Source: Dinghuibacter sp964544695
Lineage (GTDB): Bacteria > Bacteroidota > Bacteroidia > Chitinophagales > Chitinophagaceae
NCBI GenBank assembly: GCA_964544695.1
Contig: CAZJDB010000081.1
Span: 1 to 64,000 of the forward strand
Reading direction: 5' to 3'
Length of the DNA stretch: 64,000 nucleotides
Shown: piece by piece, positions 15,321 through 24,843 of the stretch
Layout of the letters: every line of letters begins with the position of its first letter
How positions within the stretch are numbered: the stretch's first letter is position 1
Made by a program: the position numbers and the translations under genes
Notes under the pieces: generated by a model
What the model saw: the letters and a program-made list of their open reading frames with translations, nothing else
What the model was told of the DNA's origin: nothing
The model's database searches: none

Positions 15321-16599
15321 ATTCGTAGCGAAGCGCTACGATAGGATCGAGCCGCGAAGCCTTGATAGCCGGCCACAACCCCGCCAGGAGTCCCGTCACC
15401 GCGCATACGAAGATGCCAATCCCCGCCCACAACCAGGGTATCACGAATCCGGTACTGACCACGAGGGAAAACAGGTTCCCCACGCACACCCCCAGGAAAA
15501 TCCCGAAGGCGGCGCCGAAGAGGCTGATGATCATACTCTCCAGAAGAAACTGGGTTCGGATGGTTTTTTTGCGGGCACCCAGTGATTTGACCAGGCCTAT
15601 TTCCCGGGTCCGTTCGCTCACCGCCACCAGCATAATGTTCATCAGGCCAATGGCGGCGCCCACCAGCGTAATGAAGCCGATCAGGATCGCTGCCAAGCTC
15701 ACATTACCCAGTACTTGCTCCAGTTGTTCGGCCAGGCTATCGCTACGGTCTATGTAAAAATTATTGCTTTCCGTAACGCTGAGTCCTCGAACAACACGGA
15801 ACACACCGGTCGCCTCACCTATCGCGGCATCCATCTGGCGTATATCATGCACAGTGACACTCAGGTTCATGGTCGAAAAAGTCCCCTGGTATACCCGTCG
15901 TACATTGTTCAGGCTCGTGATGACGATATTGTCCAGGCTCAGCAGTGAGCTCGCCCCCTTGGCCTGCAGCACGCCTATGACCCTGTACCGGGTCCCCCCG
16001 ATGCGGATAAGGCTGTTTTCGGCTGTCCTCCACAATTCCCCATACAGTTTGGTGGCCACATCCATACCCAGGATCACGACATTACGGCCTGTTTCAATAT
16101 CCAATTGCGAAAAATTCCGCCCCACCGCCAACTGGTATCCGCTGCTGTACAGATAATTTTCGTCACCTCCCAGGACCCTTACCGTGGGATTCGTTTTGCG
16201 CCCTCCATAAAAGACCGTGGCGTTGAAATCACCGGTTTGGGAAATGCTGACGCTGGCCGGGAAATGAAATCGCTCCTTGAAGGATTCCGCCTGGCGGTAT
16301 GTAATGGGCACTCCTTCCTGGGATTTCTTCACTTTGTCCGCGTCCTTCCGGGAGGTTCTCTTGACTTCCTGGTTCCCATCCCCTCCGAAAAAGTCCCGGG
16401 ACCGGAAATGGATGATGAACGTATTGGCACCCAGGAGCGTGAAGTTCTCGTAAATGGACTGGTTCATGGCCTCGATGGCCGTGCGGATGCCGATCAGGGC
16501 CATGATGCCCAGGGCGATGATGGCCACGGTAATACCCGTCCGCAAGCGGTTTCCCCTTACGGTCCTAAGGGCAAGGGAAAAAGTATCGGCCAATTTCAT
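15319..16599 (-). CDS. ABC transporter permease (MacB/FtsX-like)
   Basis: The 426-residue product has the MacB-type layout: a first membrane helix after MKLADTFSLALRTVRGNRLRT (about 22-42), a large periplasmic domain (about 45-300) and three C-terminal helices, including ERTREIGLVKSLGARKKTI, the hallmark cytoplasmic loop. Such permeases work with an ATPase and an adaptor in export of peptides, lipoproteins or drugs, but neither partner is in the window. The frame is open 101 codons further upstream inside nuoN. The family N-terminus fits the ATG at 16599, whose A is the last base of the nuoN stop (TAATG). It is therefore coupled to the complex I operon, which is odd for a transporter subunit. 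Confidence 0.85.
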   Translation of the reverse strand: MKLADTFSLALRTVRGNRLRTGITVAIIALGIMALIGIRTAIEAMNQSIYENFTLLGANTFIIHFRSRDFFGGDGNQEVKRTSRKDADKVKKSQEGVPITYRQAESFKERFHFPASVSISQTGDFNATVFYGGRKTNPTVRVLGGDENYLYSSGYQLAVGRNFSQLDIETGRNVVILGMDVATKLYGELWRTAENSLIRIGGTRYRVIGVLQAKGASSLLSLDNIVITSLNNVRRVYQGTFSTMNLSVTVHDIRQMDAAIGEATGVFRVVRGLSVTESNNFYIDRSDSLAEQLEQVLGNVSLAAILIGFITLVGAAIGLMNIMLVAVSERTREIGLVKSLGARKKTIRTQFLLESMIISLFGAAFGIFLGVCVGNLFSLVVSTGFVIPWLWAGIGIFVCAVTGLLAGLWPAIKASRLDPIVALRYE

Positions 16600-17987
16600 T
16601 AGTAGAACATTTGCCAGTTGATCATCAGACCGTACGGCACAACACCCAACAAGATAATCAACAACGTCAATCCCAGCAAGGCCACCTTCCAGCCCGCTCC
16701 CACCGGGGCTGCCAGGACGGGGGTCCCTTCCTTGAAATACATGGCCTGGATTACGCGGAAATAATAATAAGCGCTGATGGCTGCGCACAGGATGGCAAGT
16801 ATGGCGAGCCAGAAGTGGCCGACATCCACGAGCGCGCTCAACATATAGAACTTTCCCAGGAAACCCCCCGTCAGGGGTATGCCGGCCAGGGACAAAAGGC
16901 AAATGGCGGCGACGAAAGCGGTGAGCGGTTCTTTTTTTGCAAGCCCGTTGAAACCCTCGAGACTGGGGTCCTTTAGCTTACCCAGCACCGCGAATATCCC
17001 GATCGTTGCCAGGCAATATGAAGCCGTATAGATCAGCAGCCCGTCATGTCCGTGTTCGTTGGGCGTGTATACCGCGATCAGCATAAATCCCGCTTGTGCG
17101 ATGCTGGAATAGGCCATCATGCGCTTGACGCTCATTTGGAAAACGGCGGTGAGGTTGCCCACGAGCAGGGTCAGGCCGATCAACACCGAAATGGCGAGCC
17201 CCCAGGAAATGACCCCTTCCCCGTAACCTTCCGCCACCAGGCGGAAAAAAGCGATAAATGCCCCCGCCTTGACAATGGTCGCCATGAAGGAGGTAAAGGG
17301 CGTGGGCGCACCGTCATAAACATCCGGAGTCCAGAAATGGAAAGGAGCAGCTGAAACCTTGAAGGCCAGGGCAAACATCACGAGCAACACGCCCACTTGT
17401 GTCATGACGGGCAGCGCCATACCCTCGAAAGCGAAGGGCAAGGGAGGAGGTTTGAGTAAAAACGAGCCCGATTCCCCGTAGATCAAGGCAATCCCCAGGA
17501 GCAGGATGCCGGTCGAAAAGGAACCCATCAGGAAATATTTCAGGGAGGCCTCGTTGCTCTTGAGGTTCTTTTTATCGGAACCCGTGAGTATATACAAAGG
17601 GATGGAAAGAACTTCTATTCCCAGGAACAGCATCAACAGGTTGCTGTAGGAAGCGCACAGGCATATGCCCGTGATGACGAAGAAGATCAGGGCGTAAAAA
17701 TCGAAAGAGCTGTGACCCACCGCTTCAATGTCCTTGCCGGAGAGAACGAAATAAAACAGCGTCGCAACCAGGAGTACGGCAATGAATATCTCGTAATAGC
17801 CGGTAAAGTCCAGCATACCGAAGGTGTTACGGGTCAGGACTATACCTGCCCCGTCTCCGATGTTTCCCAGGAGGAGGAAGATCATTCCGGCGATTGCCAG
17901 CGAGGTAGCCTGGCTGTTTTTTTTCAGCCACAGGCCGCCAAACATCATCACTATGCCCCAAACAGTTGAAAGTATAAGTACGTTCAT
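16599..17987 (-). CDS. nuoN: NADH-quinone oxidoreductase subunit N
   Basis: NuoN is one of the three antiporter-like membrane subunits of complex I that carry protons. The 462-residue product is hydrophobic throughout, about 13-14 helices. It has the family segments EVLSIPLYIL, SFSTGILLLGIALIYG, KVSAAPFHFWTPDVYDGAPTP and KRMMAYSSIAQAGFML, with the buried Lys and Glu expected of the proton path. It is the last nuo gene, 4 bp after nuoM, and its stop overlaps the start of the ABC permease. Confidence 0.95.
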   Translation of the reverse strand: MNVLILSTVWGIVMMFGGLWLKKNSQATSLAIAGMIFLLLGNIGDGAGIVLTRNTFGMLDFTGYYEIFIAVLLVATLFYFVLSGKDIEAVGHSSFDFYALIFFVITGICLCASYSNLLMLFLGIEVLSIPLYILTGSDKKNLKSNEASLKYFLMGSFSTGILLLGIALIYGESGSFLLKPPPLPFAFEGMALPVMTQVGVLLVMFALAFKVSAAPFHFWTPDVYDGAPTPFTSFMATIVKAGAFIAFFRLVAEGYGEGVISWGLAISVLIGLTLLVGNLTAVFQMSVKRMMAYSSIAQAGFMLIAVYTPNEHGHDGLLIYTASYCLATIGIFAVLGKLKDPSLEGFNGLAKKEPLTAFVAAICLLSLAGIPLTGGFLGKFYMLSALVDVGHFWLAILAILCAAISAYYYFRVIQAMYFKEGTPVLAAPVGAGWKVALLGLTLLIILLGVVPYGLMINWQMFY

Positions 17988-17991
17988 AATA

Positions 17992-19428
17992 TTATCTCAA
18001 TTGAGCAATAATGGCCTGGACCGTGTCCTGTGTGATCTTGAACAAGGGCTCGGGATAAGTGCCGTACACAAGGATCAGGATACTGATCGCACCAAGCATG
18101 AGCCTTTGGTTCAGGCTCAGGTCTGTCATCGATCGCGTGAGGCTGTTTTCCTTTCCATAAAGAACCTTTTGCACCATTCTCAGGGTGTACACCGCGCCCA
18201 GGATGATGCTCAGGCCCGCGAATGCCATATACCACGCATTGAATCGATAGACCCCATCGAACATCATGAACTCCCCTACAAAGGCATTCGTCAGGGGCAG
18301 GGCGACATTGGCCAGGGACATTACCACCAGGGCGATAGCCAGGTGGGGTGCGGATTGGGCCAATCCTCCCATTTCGCTCATCTTACGCGTGCCCAGGTGC
18401 TGCTCGATGGCATCCACGACGATCCACAATCCGATGATGTTGATTCCATGATTGAACATCTGCACCAGCACGCCCTGCAAGCCAATTTGGTTGTACGAAA
18501 AGACGGCTGCGCACATCAGTCCAATATGCGCCATGGACGAATAGGCCACCAGACGCTTCAGGTCATCCTGCTTCAGGGCGATCAGGGATGCATATACCAT
18601 CCCCACCACGCTCAGGCCTATGACGATGTTTTCATTGTGATGAACCGCTTCGGGGAATATGGGGAGTACCCAACGGATGGCGCCCAGGAGACCCATCTTC
18701 ACCATAACCCCGCTGAGGATCATCGTAACGGACGTGGGCGCCTGCTCATACGTATCGGGTTGCCAGGTATGGAAAGGGAAAATGGGCATCTTGATGGCAA
18801 AGGCCACGAAGAACATCCAGAAAAGAATATCCTGCCTGTCCGGACTCAACTTCATAGCGTAAAAGGAAGACAGGGAAAATGAGCCCGCGGGATTGAAAGC
18901 GCGGAGGTACAAAAGGCCCACCAGCATGAAGAGGGAACCGGTAAATGTGTAAACGAAGAACTTGAAGGTCACGGCGATCCGGCGCTCCCCTCCCCAGCCC
19001 GAGGACAGGAAATAGACGGGGATCAGGGCCAGTTCCCAGAAGAAGTAAAACAAGAGTCCGTCGGTTGCCAGGAAAACCCCCATCAGGCCGGCTTGGGACA
19101 ACAGCATCAGGCCGTAATAGTTCGCCGGGTTCTTATAATTGTTCCCGTAGGTGGAGACCAGGACGAGGACCAGGGAAATACCCGTGAGTAAGACGAGGAT
19201 CGCGCCCATGCCGTCCACGGAGAGAGAGAAGCTGGCACCTATGGACTGCAGCCAATCCCCATGGAAGTCACGCATGGCAGGGCGTTTATCCAGGACGGCC
19301 TCCAGGGACAAGCCCAGCGTAACCAGGGAGGACAAAAGAGACCAGACCTTGGCGGCATTACCCTGCCTGAGGAAGAAGGTCAGGATTCCTGTCAATACCG
19401 GGATCAATATAAGTAACAGTGCGATCAT
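17992..19428 (-). CDS. nuoM: NADH-quinone oxidoreductase subunit M
   Basis: The 478-residue integral membrane protein is the second antiporter-like proton-pumping subunit of complex I. Recognisable segments are LFYFFWELALIPVYFL, containing the conserved Glu, KMPIFPFHTWQPDTYEQAPT and KRLVAYSSMAHIGLM, which carry the key Lys residues. Its ATG overlaps the nuoL stop by 4 bp (19425-19428), and nuoN begins 4 bp after its end. A 352-codon open frame on the opposite strand is a shadow of this gene. Confidence 0.96.
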   Translation of the reverse strand: MIALLLILIPVLTGILTFFLRQGNAAKVWSLLSSLVTLGLSLEAVLDKRPAMRDFHGDWLQSIGASFSLSVDGMGAILVLLTGISLVLVLVSTYGNNYKNPANYYGLMLLSQAGLMGVFLATDGLLFYFFWELALIPVYFLSSGWGGERRIAVTFKFFVYTFTGSLFMLVGLLYLRAFNPAGSFSLSSFYAMKLSPDRQDILFWMFFVAFAIKMPIFPFHTWQPDTYEQAPTSVTMILSGVMVKMGLLGAIRWVLPIFPEAVHHNENIVIGLSVVGMVYASLIALKQDDLKRLVAYSSMAHIGLMCAAVFSYNQIGLQGVLVQMFNHGINIIGLWIVVDAIEQHLGTRKMSEMGGLAQSAPHLAIALVVMSLANVALPLTNAFVGEFMMFDGVYRFNAWYMAFAGLSIILGAVYTLRMVQKVLYGKENSLTRSMTDLSLNQRLMLGAISILILVYGTYPEPLFKITQDTVQAIIAQLR

Positions 19429-21329
19429 AGCTTGTTTAAGAATATCTGGATCACGAATAGTACCACCACGCCAATGACCATCAGCAGGATGTACGCGCCG
19501 ACCTGGCCGCTTTGCAGCAGGCGGATCTGGCGGCTGAAATATTGCACTAGCTTCCCGACCCCGTCAGTCAAACGGTCCAGGCCGAGCCTTTCCACATATT
19601 TATTCAGGAACCCCGCCAGGGCATTCAGCGGTTTGACGATAACCGCATCGTAGAGTTCGTCCACATACCATTTGTTCTCCAAAATCTTCGCGAAACCAGT
19701 CGATTCCTTTACCGCCACACCCTTTTTAAATTTCGTCCAGGCCCATGCGGAAACGGCCAGGATAAGGGACACACTTACCCCCGTCAGGAGCCATTCCATG
19801 CTGGCCGAGGGCAGGGAAGCAGCCCGGATTTCATCGGATGCTGCAAACACAGGGGCCAGGAATTTCTCCAGGACGTGGGTCTGGGGCTTCATAAATTCAG
19901 GTATCCCAAGGAAGCCGGCGCAGGCGGCGCCGACAGCCAGGATGATCAGGGGCACGGTGATGGCCCAGGGGCTTTCGTGCAGGTGGTGTTCCTGTTCATG
20001 GGTCCCCCTGAAGCTCCCCTTGAAGGTGAGGCTGTACAAACGGAACATATAAAATGCGGTGAACAAGGCACCCAGCAAGCCCAGCCAATACAATACGGGG
20101 TTATTTGCATAGGCATGGGCCAGGATCTCGTCTTTGGAAAAGAACCCGGAGAAAGGGGGAATTCCCGCGATGGCCACGGTGCCTATCCAGAATGTCCACC
20201 GCGTCACCGGCATGAACTTTCCAAGACCGCCCATTTTCCGGATGTCCTGTTCGCCGCCCAAGGCATGGATCACACTCCCCGCGCCCAGGAACAGCAGTGC
20301 TTTGAAAAAGGCATGCGTCAAGACGTGGAATACGGCTCCCGTATAGGCGCCTACACCCAATCCCAGGAACATATAGCCCAACTGACTGACAGTGGAATAG
20401 GCCAGGACCTTTTTAATATCGTTTTGTCTGAGGGCGATGGATGCCGCCAGCAGGGCCGTGCAGAGACCAATCACCGCGATAACCCCTTGGGTAACGGGAG
20501 CCAGCGTGTACAAGACGTTGCAACGGGCAATCATGTAGATCCCTGCCGTAACCATGGTCGCCGCGTGGATTAGTGCGGAGACGGGCGTGGGACCCGCCAT
20601 GGCGTCGGGCAACCATGTATATAAAGGGATTTGAGCTGATTTGCCCGTGGCACCCGCAAACAGCAGAAGGGTGATTCCCACCAGGACCGGGCCGGTAGCG
20701 CCTCCCTGGGCCCTGGAAAATACTTCCTGAAAATTCAGGGTGCCGAATTGGGCGAGTATCCAGAATATGCCGATGAGGAAGGCAACATCCCCGATACGGT
20801 TCATGATGAAGGCCTTTCGGGCCGCGTCATCATACGCCTCGTTGGTGAACCAGAATCCGATGAGGAGGTAAGAACACAAACCCACCCCTTCCCAACCGAT
20901 AAAGAGGATCAGGAAGTTGGACCCGAGCACGAGCAACAGCATCGAAAAGACGAACAGGTTCAGGTAGGAGAAATACCGCGCGAACTGGGCCGGTTTTTCC
21001 TCCTTCATGTAGGAGGTCGAATAGACGTGTATCAGGAATCCGATCCCTGTGATGATAAGAAGAAACAAGGCCGACAACTGATCTACCTGGAAAGCGAAGG
21101 GAATGTTCAGGCCGCTCGTGTGTATGAAGTCGAACAACCTTACCGTGACGGGCAGGAAACCCGGCACCCGGACTTCATTGAAAATGAGCAGGCTGACCAC
21201 GAAAGAAGCCAGCACGGCCGTGCAGCCGATCAGGCCCGTCAGGGTTCTGGACCAAATATTGCGCCCCAGACCGCAAACCAGGAATCCGATCAGCGGAAAC
21301 AGGGGGACTAAATAAACGAATTGACTCAT
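19425..21329 (-). CDS. nuoL: NADH-quinone oxidoreductase subunit L
   Basis: NuoL is the largest and most distal antiporter-like subunit of complex I. The 634-residue product has about 16 membrane helices with the motifs WEGVGLCSYLLIGFWF, GKSAQIPLYTWLPDAMAGPT and KKVLAYSTVSQLGYMFL. It ends in the long amphipathic region and terminal helix that clamps the membrane arm (about 560-634). It lies 2 bp after nuoK and overlaps nuoM by 4 bp. Confidence 0.96.
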   Translation of the reverse strand: MSQFVYLVPLFPLIGFLVCGLGRNIWSRTLTGLIGCTAVLASFVVSLLIFNEVRVPGFLPVTVRLFDFIHTSGLNIPFAFQVDQLSALFLLIITGIGFLIHVYSTSYMKEEKPAQFARYFSYLNLFVFSMLLLVLGSNFLILFIGWEGVGLCSYLLIGFWFTNEAYDDAARKAFIMNRIGDVAFLIGIFWILAQFGTLNFQEVFSRAQGGATGPVLVGITLLLFAGATGKSAQIPLYTWLPDAMAGPTPVSALIHAATMVTAGIYMIARCNVLYTLAPVTQGVIAVIGLCTALLAASIALRQNDIKKVLAYSTVSQLGYMFLGLGVGAYTGAVFHVLTHAFFKALLFLGAGSVIHALGGEQDIRKMGGLGKFMPVTRWTFWIGTVAIAGIPPFSGFFSKDEILAHAYANNPVLYWLGLLGALFTAFYMFRLYSLTFKGSFRGTHEQEHHLHESPWAITVPLIILAVGAACAGFLGIPEFMKPQTHVLEKFLAPVFAASDEIRAASLPSASMEWLLTGVSVSLILAVSAWAWTKFKKGVAVKESTGFAKILENKWYVDELYDAVIVKPLNALAGFLNKYVERLGLDRLTDGVGKLVQYFSRQIRLLQSGQVGAYILLMVIGVVVLFVIQIFLNKL

Positions 21330-21331
21330 AT

Positions 21332-21676
21332 TTAGTGTTTCAACCTATTCAGGAAATTGACGTCCACCGAATGGGTGTTCCGGTACATCATCACTATGAT
21401 GGCAAGTCCCACGCTCACCTCCGCTGCCGCGACCACCATGATGAAAAATACGAACAGTTGGCCGTCCGCGCCCACCAGGGTGTTGTCAGCCCCGTGAGCG
21501 GTGGCCAGTGCATGGCGGGCTTGGGAAAAGGCCACCAGCAAAAGATTCACCGCGTTCAGCATCAGCTCGATGCTCATGAAGATGATGATGGCGTTCCGAC
21601 GCGTCAGCACTCCGATCACCCCGATGCAGAATAAAACGATCCCCAGGAAAATATAATAGTTGACTGGCATATCCAT
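21332..21676 (-). CDS. nuoK: NADH-quinone oxidoreductase subunit K
   Basis: A 114-residue protein with three membrane helices. It carries the conserved segment FMSIELMLNAVNLLLVAFS, whose Glu lies in the central proton channel, and a second Glu in VVAAAEVSVGLAI. The ATG at 21676 overlaps the nuoJ stop as TAATG; a second ATG two codons later gives the shorter family start MPVNYY. NuoK packs between NuoJ and NuoN in the membrane arm. Confidence 0.95.
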   Translation of the reverse strand: MDMPVNYYIFLGIVLFCIGVIGVLTRRNAIIIFMSIELMLNAVNLLLVAFSQARHALATAHGADNTLVGADGQLFVFFIMVVAAAEVSVGLAIIVMMYRNTHSVDVNFLNRLKH

Positions 21677-22176
21677 TAGTTTTTCTTGCCGATGACCACG
21701 GCCCCGACCATGGCGCTCAGAAATAGTACGCTGCTTATTTCAAAAGGCAACACATATTGTTTGAAGAGCACCTGCCCCAGGTTCTGGATCAATCCGATGG
21801 AACCGGAGCCCAGCGTCACCGTATCATTTGCGGTCGATGCGCTTTTCAGGGCCGCCACCATGGTCAATAACAGGCAGCCTCCTGCCACCACCCCCGCGAG
21901 TTGCATCCATTTGTTCTTCTGGGGTTCGGCATCCGAATTGAGGTTCATCAGCATGATCACGAAAAGGAAGAGCACCATAATGGCGCCTGCATACACGATG
22001 ATGTTTACAATAGCCAGGAATTGGGCATTGAGGAGGATGTAGTGTCCTGAAATGCAAACGAAAGTAATGATCAGCCAAAGCACGCTATACACGGGATTCC
22101 TCCGGGTGATCACCATGAGCGCGCTGAAGATGGTCAGGATGGAAAGGAACCAAAACAATATTTGCGTGACGGTCAT
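21676..22176 (-). CDS. nuoJ: NADH-quinone oxidoreductase subunit J
   Basis: A 166-residue protein with five predicted helices. The family segment YAGAIMVLFLFVIMLMNL (about 60-78) contains the pi-bulge helix that gates the quinone-to-antiporter coupling. The C-terminus EISSVLFLSAMVGAVVIGKK is also typical. Its ATG overlaps the nuoI stop by 4 bp (22173-22176), and its stop overlaps the nuoK start. Confidence 0.95.
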   Translation of the reverse strand: MTVTQILFWFLSILTIFSALMVITRRNPVYSVLWLIITFVCISGHYILLNAQFLAIVNIIVYAGAIMVLFLFVIMLMNLNSDAEPQKNKWMQLAGVVAGGCLLLTMVAALKSASTANDTVTLGSGSIGLIQNLGQVLFKQYVLPFEISSVLFLSAMVGAVVIGKKN

Positions 22177-22721
22177 ACGTTTTTGGGTTTTCGTTCGCCC
22201 CTGGCCCTGGCATATTCCTCTGGCTGGGTTTTGGGATCAGGAATCAAGAGGACGTCTTTGCCGTATATGAAGCCCTGGCGTTGGTAATTGGACGGAGCAA
22301 ACGTTTCAGACAGGTAAATCGCATCCTTAGGGCACGCCTCTTCGCAAAGACCGCAGAAGATGCAGCGCAGCATGTTGATCTCATAAACTGCCGCATATTT
22401 CTCCTCCCGGTACAACTTCTCCTCATCCGGTTTGCGTTCCGCGGCCTCCATCGTGATCGCTTCGGCTGGGCACGCAAGCGCGCAAAGCCCACACGCCGTG
22501 CAGCGCTCCCTCCCCTCTTCGTCCCTGTTCAGTACCTGGATACCCCGGAATACCGGGCTGAAAGGCCGTTTCTGTTCCGGGTAGTTTATCGTCACCTTTT
22601 TCTTGAACAGGTGCCTCAGGGTGATGAGCATGCCTTTGGCGATATTGTACAGGTATATCCTTTCCACCCCATTCATGGGCCGGCGGTCTACCGCTTTCGC
22701 TTTATTTGTGAGTCTTTCCAT
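22173..22721 (-). CDS. nuoI: NADH-quinone oxidoreductase subunit I
   Basis: The 182-residue peripheral-arm subunit carries two 4Fe-4S clusters (N6a, N6b) bound by CTACGLCALACP (about 75-86) and CIFCGLCEEACP (about 122-133). These conduct electrons toward cluster N2 in NuoB. The basic N-terminal part attaches it to the membrane domain. It starts 6 bp after nuoH and overlaps nuoJ by 4 bp. Confidence 0.96.
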   Translation of the reverse strand: MERLTNKAKAVDRRPMNGVERIYLYNIAKGMLITLRHLFKKKVTINYPEQKRPFSPVFRGIQVLNRDEEGRERCTACGLCALACPAEAITMEAAERKPDEEKLYREEKYAAVYEINMLRCIFCGLCEEACPKDAIYLSETFAPSNYQRQGFIYGKDVLLIPDPKTQPEEYARARGERKPKNV

Positions 22722-22727
22722 AACGCA

Positions 22728-23753
22728 TCATTTTTTGAACCATAAAACTACGGCACCCGTAATGAGCATGTTCGCCAGAGCCAGGGGGATCAACCCCTTC
22801 CAACCCAGGTTCATCAGTTGATCATAACGGAACCGGGGGACGGTCCACCGGATCCAGATGAATATGAATATGAATATGGCTGTCTTGATGAATAAGGCCA
22901 CTCCACCCAGGATGGCCGCCAGGTTGGGGTCGGCGATATGGAGGAAGGGGACATGGTATCCTCCGAAATAAAGGGTCGCCATGAGCGCACTGCTGATGAA
23001 CATATTCACATATTCCGCAAACAAATAGAAACCCAGTTTCATGGACGAATATTCCTGGTGGTATCCGAAATTCAATTCGTTCTCGGCCTCTGACAGGTCG
23101 AATGGAGTCCTGTTGCACTCCGCCAGGGCGCATACGAAGAAAATCAGGAATCCCAGAGGTTGAACCGCCACATACCAGTACCCCTGGTGGGCCTGCTGCT
23201 CCACAATGGTTTTCAGGCTCAGGGAACCGGTGACCATCAACAAGGCGATCAGGGAAAGACCCATGGCCAACTCATAGGAAATGATCTGGGAGGCGCCCCG
23301 TATGGCGGCAAGCAGGGAAAATTTATTGTTGGAGGCCCACCCGCCCAACATTACTCCATATACACCCATGCTGACGACCCCGAATACATACAATACCCCG
23401 ATATTCACATCGGCGATCTGCAAGGGTACGGCCTTCCCACCCAGTTTCAGGGCGCTGGACCAAGGAATGACCGCACTGGTCATCATGGCCGTTAGCATGG
23501 CCAGGCAGGGTCCCAGCAAAAACAGGAAGCGGTTGGAACTGGATGGAAAAATCTCTTCCTTCATAAAAAGTTTCAACCCGTCCGCGAGAGGCTGCAAAAT
23601 CCCCATAGGGCCGGCCCTGCTCGGTCCCCTGCGGTCCTGGATCCAGGCCGCAACCTTGCGCTCAAACCAGGTCGAATACATGGCGACCACCAGCGATATC
23701 GAAACCACAATTACGATCAACACTACTTTTTCCACCAGAAATAACCAATCCAT
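22728..23753 (-). CDS. nuoH: NADH-quinone oxidoreductase subunit H
   Basis: The 341-residue membrane subunit forms much of the quinone-binding tunnel. It has about eight helices and the conserved cytoplasmic loops ERKVAAWIQDRRGPSRAGPMG, GASQIISYELAMGL and ALAECNRTPFDLSEAENEL, which carry the acidic residues that couple quinone reduction to pumping, plus WIRWTVPRFRYDQLM near the C-terminus. It begins 9 bp after nuoG. Confidence 0.96.
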   Translation of the reverse strand: MDWLFLVEKVVLIVIVVSISLVVAMYSTWFERKVAAWIQDRRGPSRAGPMGILQPLADGLKLFMKEEIFPSSSNRFLFLLGPCLAMLTAMMTSAVIPWSSALKLGGKAVPLQIADVNIGVLYVFGVVSMGVYGVMLGGWASNNKFSLLAAIRGASQIISYELAMGLSLIALLMVTGSLSLKTIVEQQAHQGYWYVAVQPLGFLIFFVCALAECNRTPFDLSEAENELNFGYHQEYSSMKLGFYLFAEYVNMFISSALMATLYFGGYHVPFLHIADPNLAAILGGVALFIKTAIFIFIFIWIRWTVPRFRYDQLMNLGWKGLIPLALANMLITGAVVLWFKK

Positions 23754-23762
23754 ATTACTTAT

Positions 23763-24833
23763 TTATTTGAAATCGTCCGAATGTGCAGGCCCCGGAAGCT
23801 GTGACAGATCATGACGGTCCACGTGACTTACGCTGTGAATGTCCATCAGCAGCCTGGGCGCCCGGCCCATCACCTCGGGCAATGTCTCCTGGGGTTTATA
23901 GGCGCCCACGTAATGGTTCGCTGAAATCACGGAGTGAGGGTCTACGACAGAGGGCCCCTCGATCACCCAGTCGCTGGTCTTTTTCTTTTCGAAGCGGCAC
24001 TCATTGCAAATCCAATCGACCACCTCGCCATAGGTATCCTTACGGGCGGTCACCCGGAACACTTCGTCGCCCCGGTACCACAGTTGTACCTTCCCACTGC
24101 ACTTGGGGCAATCCCGGTGGGCATCGACTGCCTTGAGGAACCATACCCGGTTCTTGAAGCGGAAGGTTTTATCGGTCAGGGCGCCTACGGGGCACACGTC
24201 TATGATATTGCCGATGAAGTCGTGGTCCAGGGATTGCTTGATATAGGTAGCGATCTCCACGTGCTCTCCCCTGTCCAGGATGCCGTGTTGCCTGCCCTCG
24301 GTGATCTGATCGGCCGTGAATACGCAACGGAAGCACATGATGCAACGCGTCATGTGGAGTTGAATGTACGGACCCAGATCGTGCTTTTCGAAAGTCCGGC
24401 GGGGGAACTCATAGCGGGTACCGCTGGTTCCGTTCTCATAACTCAGGTCCTGTAATTTGCACTCACCGGCCTGGTCGCAAACGGGACAGTCCAGGGGGTG
24501 ATTGATGAGCAGGAATTCCACTACCCCGTGACGCGCATCGATCGCCTTGTCGCTCGTCATGCTCTTCACCTCCATTCCATCCATAACGGTGGTCCTGCAG
24601 CTGGCTATCATCTTAGGCATGGGGCGGGGATCGGCGGTGCTTCCTTTGGATACTTCCACCAGGCAGGTGCGGCACTTGCCTCCGCTGCCCTTGAGCTTAG
24701 TATAATAACACATGGCCGGCGGCACCACCTCTCCCCCGATCAACCTTGCGGCGTTCAGGATGGTAGTACCCGGTTCCACCTCCACGGTAATGTTATCGAT
24801 CGTGACCTTGAACAATTTCTTTTCGTCGCTCAT
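23763..24833 (-). CDS. nuoG: NADH-quinone oxidoreductase subunit G, short form
   Basis: NuoG carries the Fe-S chain between NuoF and NuoI. The 356-residue product contains the 2Fe-2S ligands (CYY then KCRTC), the HxxxC-type ligands of cluster N5 (HPLDCPVCDQAGEC), the N4 ligands CIMCFRC with CPVGAL, and a CPKCSGK-WICNECR Cys pair. It ends soon after, without the large molybdopterin-oxidoreductase-like domain that gives other NuoG proteins about 800-900 residues. Short NuoG is usual in some Bacteroidota. The frame opens 20 codons earlier, but MSDEKKLFKVTIDN at 24833 fits the family and follows nuoF by 10 bp. Confidence 0.92.
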   Translation of the reverse strand: MSDEKKLFKVTIDNITVEVEPGTTILNAARLIGGEVVPPAMCYYTKLKGSGGKCRTCLVEVSKGSTADPRPMPKMIASCRTTVMDGMEVKSMTSDKAIDARHGVVEFLLINHPLDCPVCDQAGECKLQDLSYENGTSGTRYEFPRRTFEKHDLGPYIQLHMTRCIMCFRCVFTADQITEGRQHGILDRGEHVEIATYIKQSLDHDFIGNIIDVCPVGALTDKTFRFKNRVWFLKAVDAHRDCPKCSGKVQLWYRGDEVFRVTARKDTYGEVVDWICNECRFEKKKTSDWVIEGPSVVDPHSVISANHYVGAYKPQETLPEVMGRAPRLLMDIHSVSHVDRHDLSQLPGPAHSDDFK

Positions 24834-24843
24834 ACAATGATTT

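Noticed and set aside
16600..16902. 101-codon N-terminal extension of the ABC permease
   Set aside because: It overlaps nuoN in another frame and has no family similarity; the permease N-terminus starts at 16599.
17824..18882. 352-codon open frame on the + strand
   Set aside because: It is antisense to nuoM/nuoN, has a His/Gln/Asp-rich composition typical of a shadow frame, and the opposite strand encodes clear complex I subunits.
19875..20573. 232-codon open frame on the + strand
   Set aside because: It is antisense to nuoL, which carries all family motifs; there is no recognisable domain.
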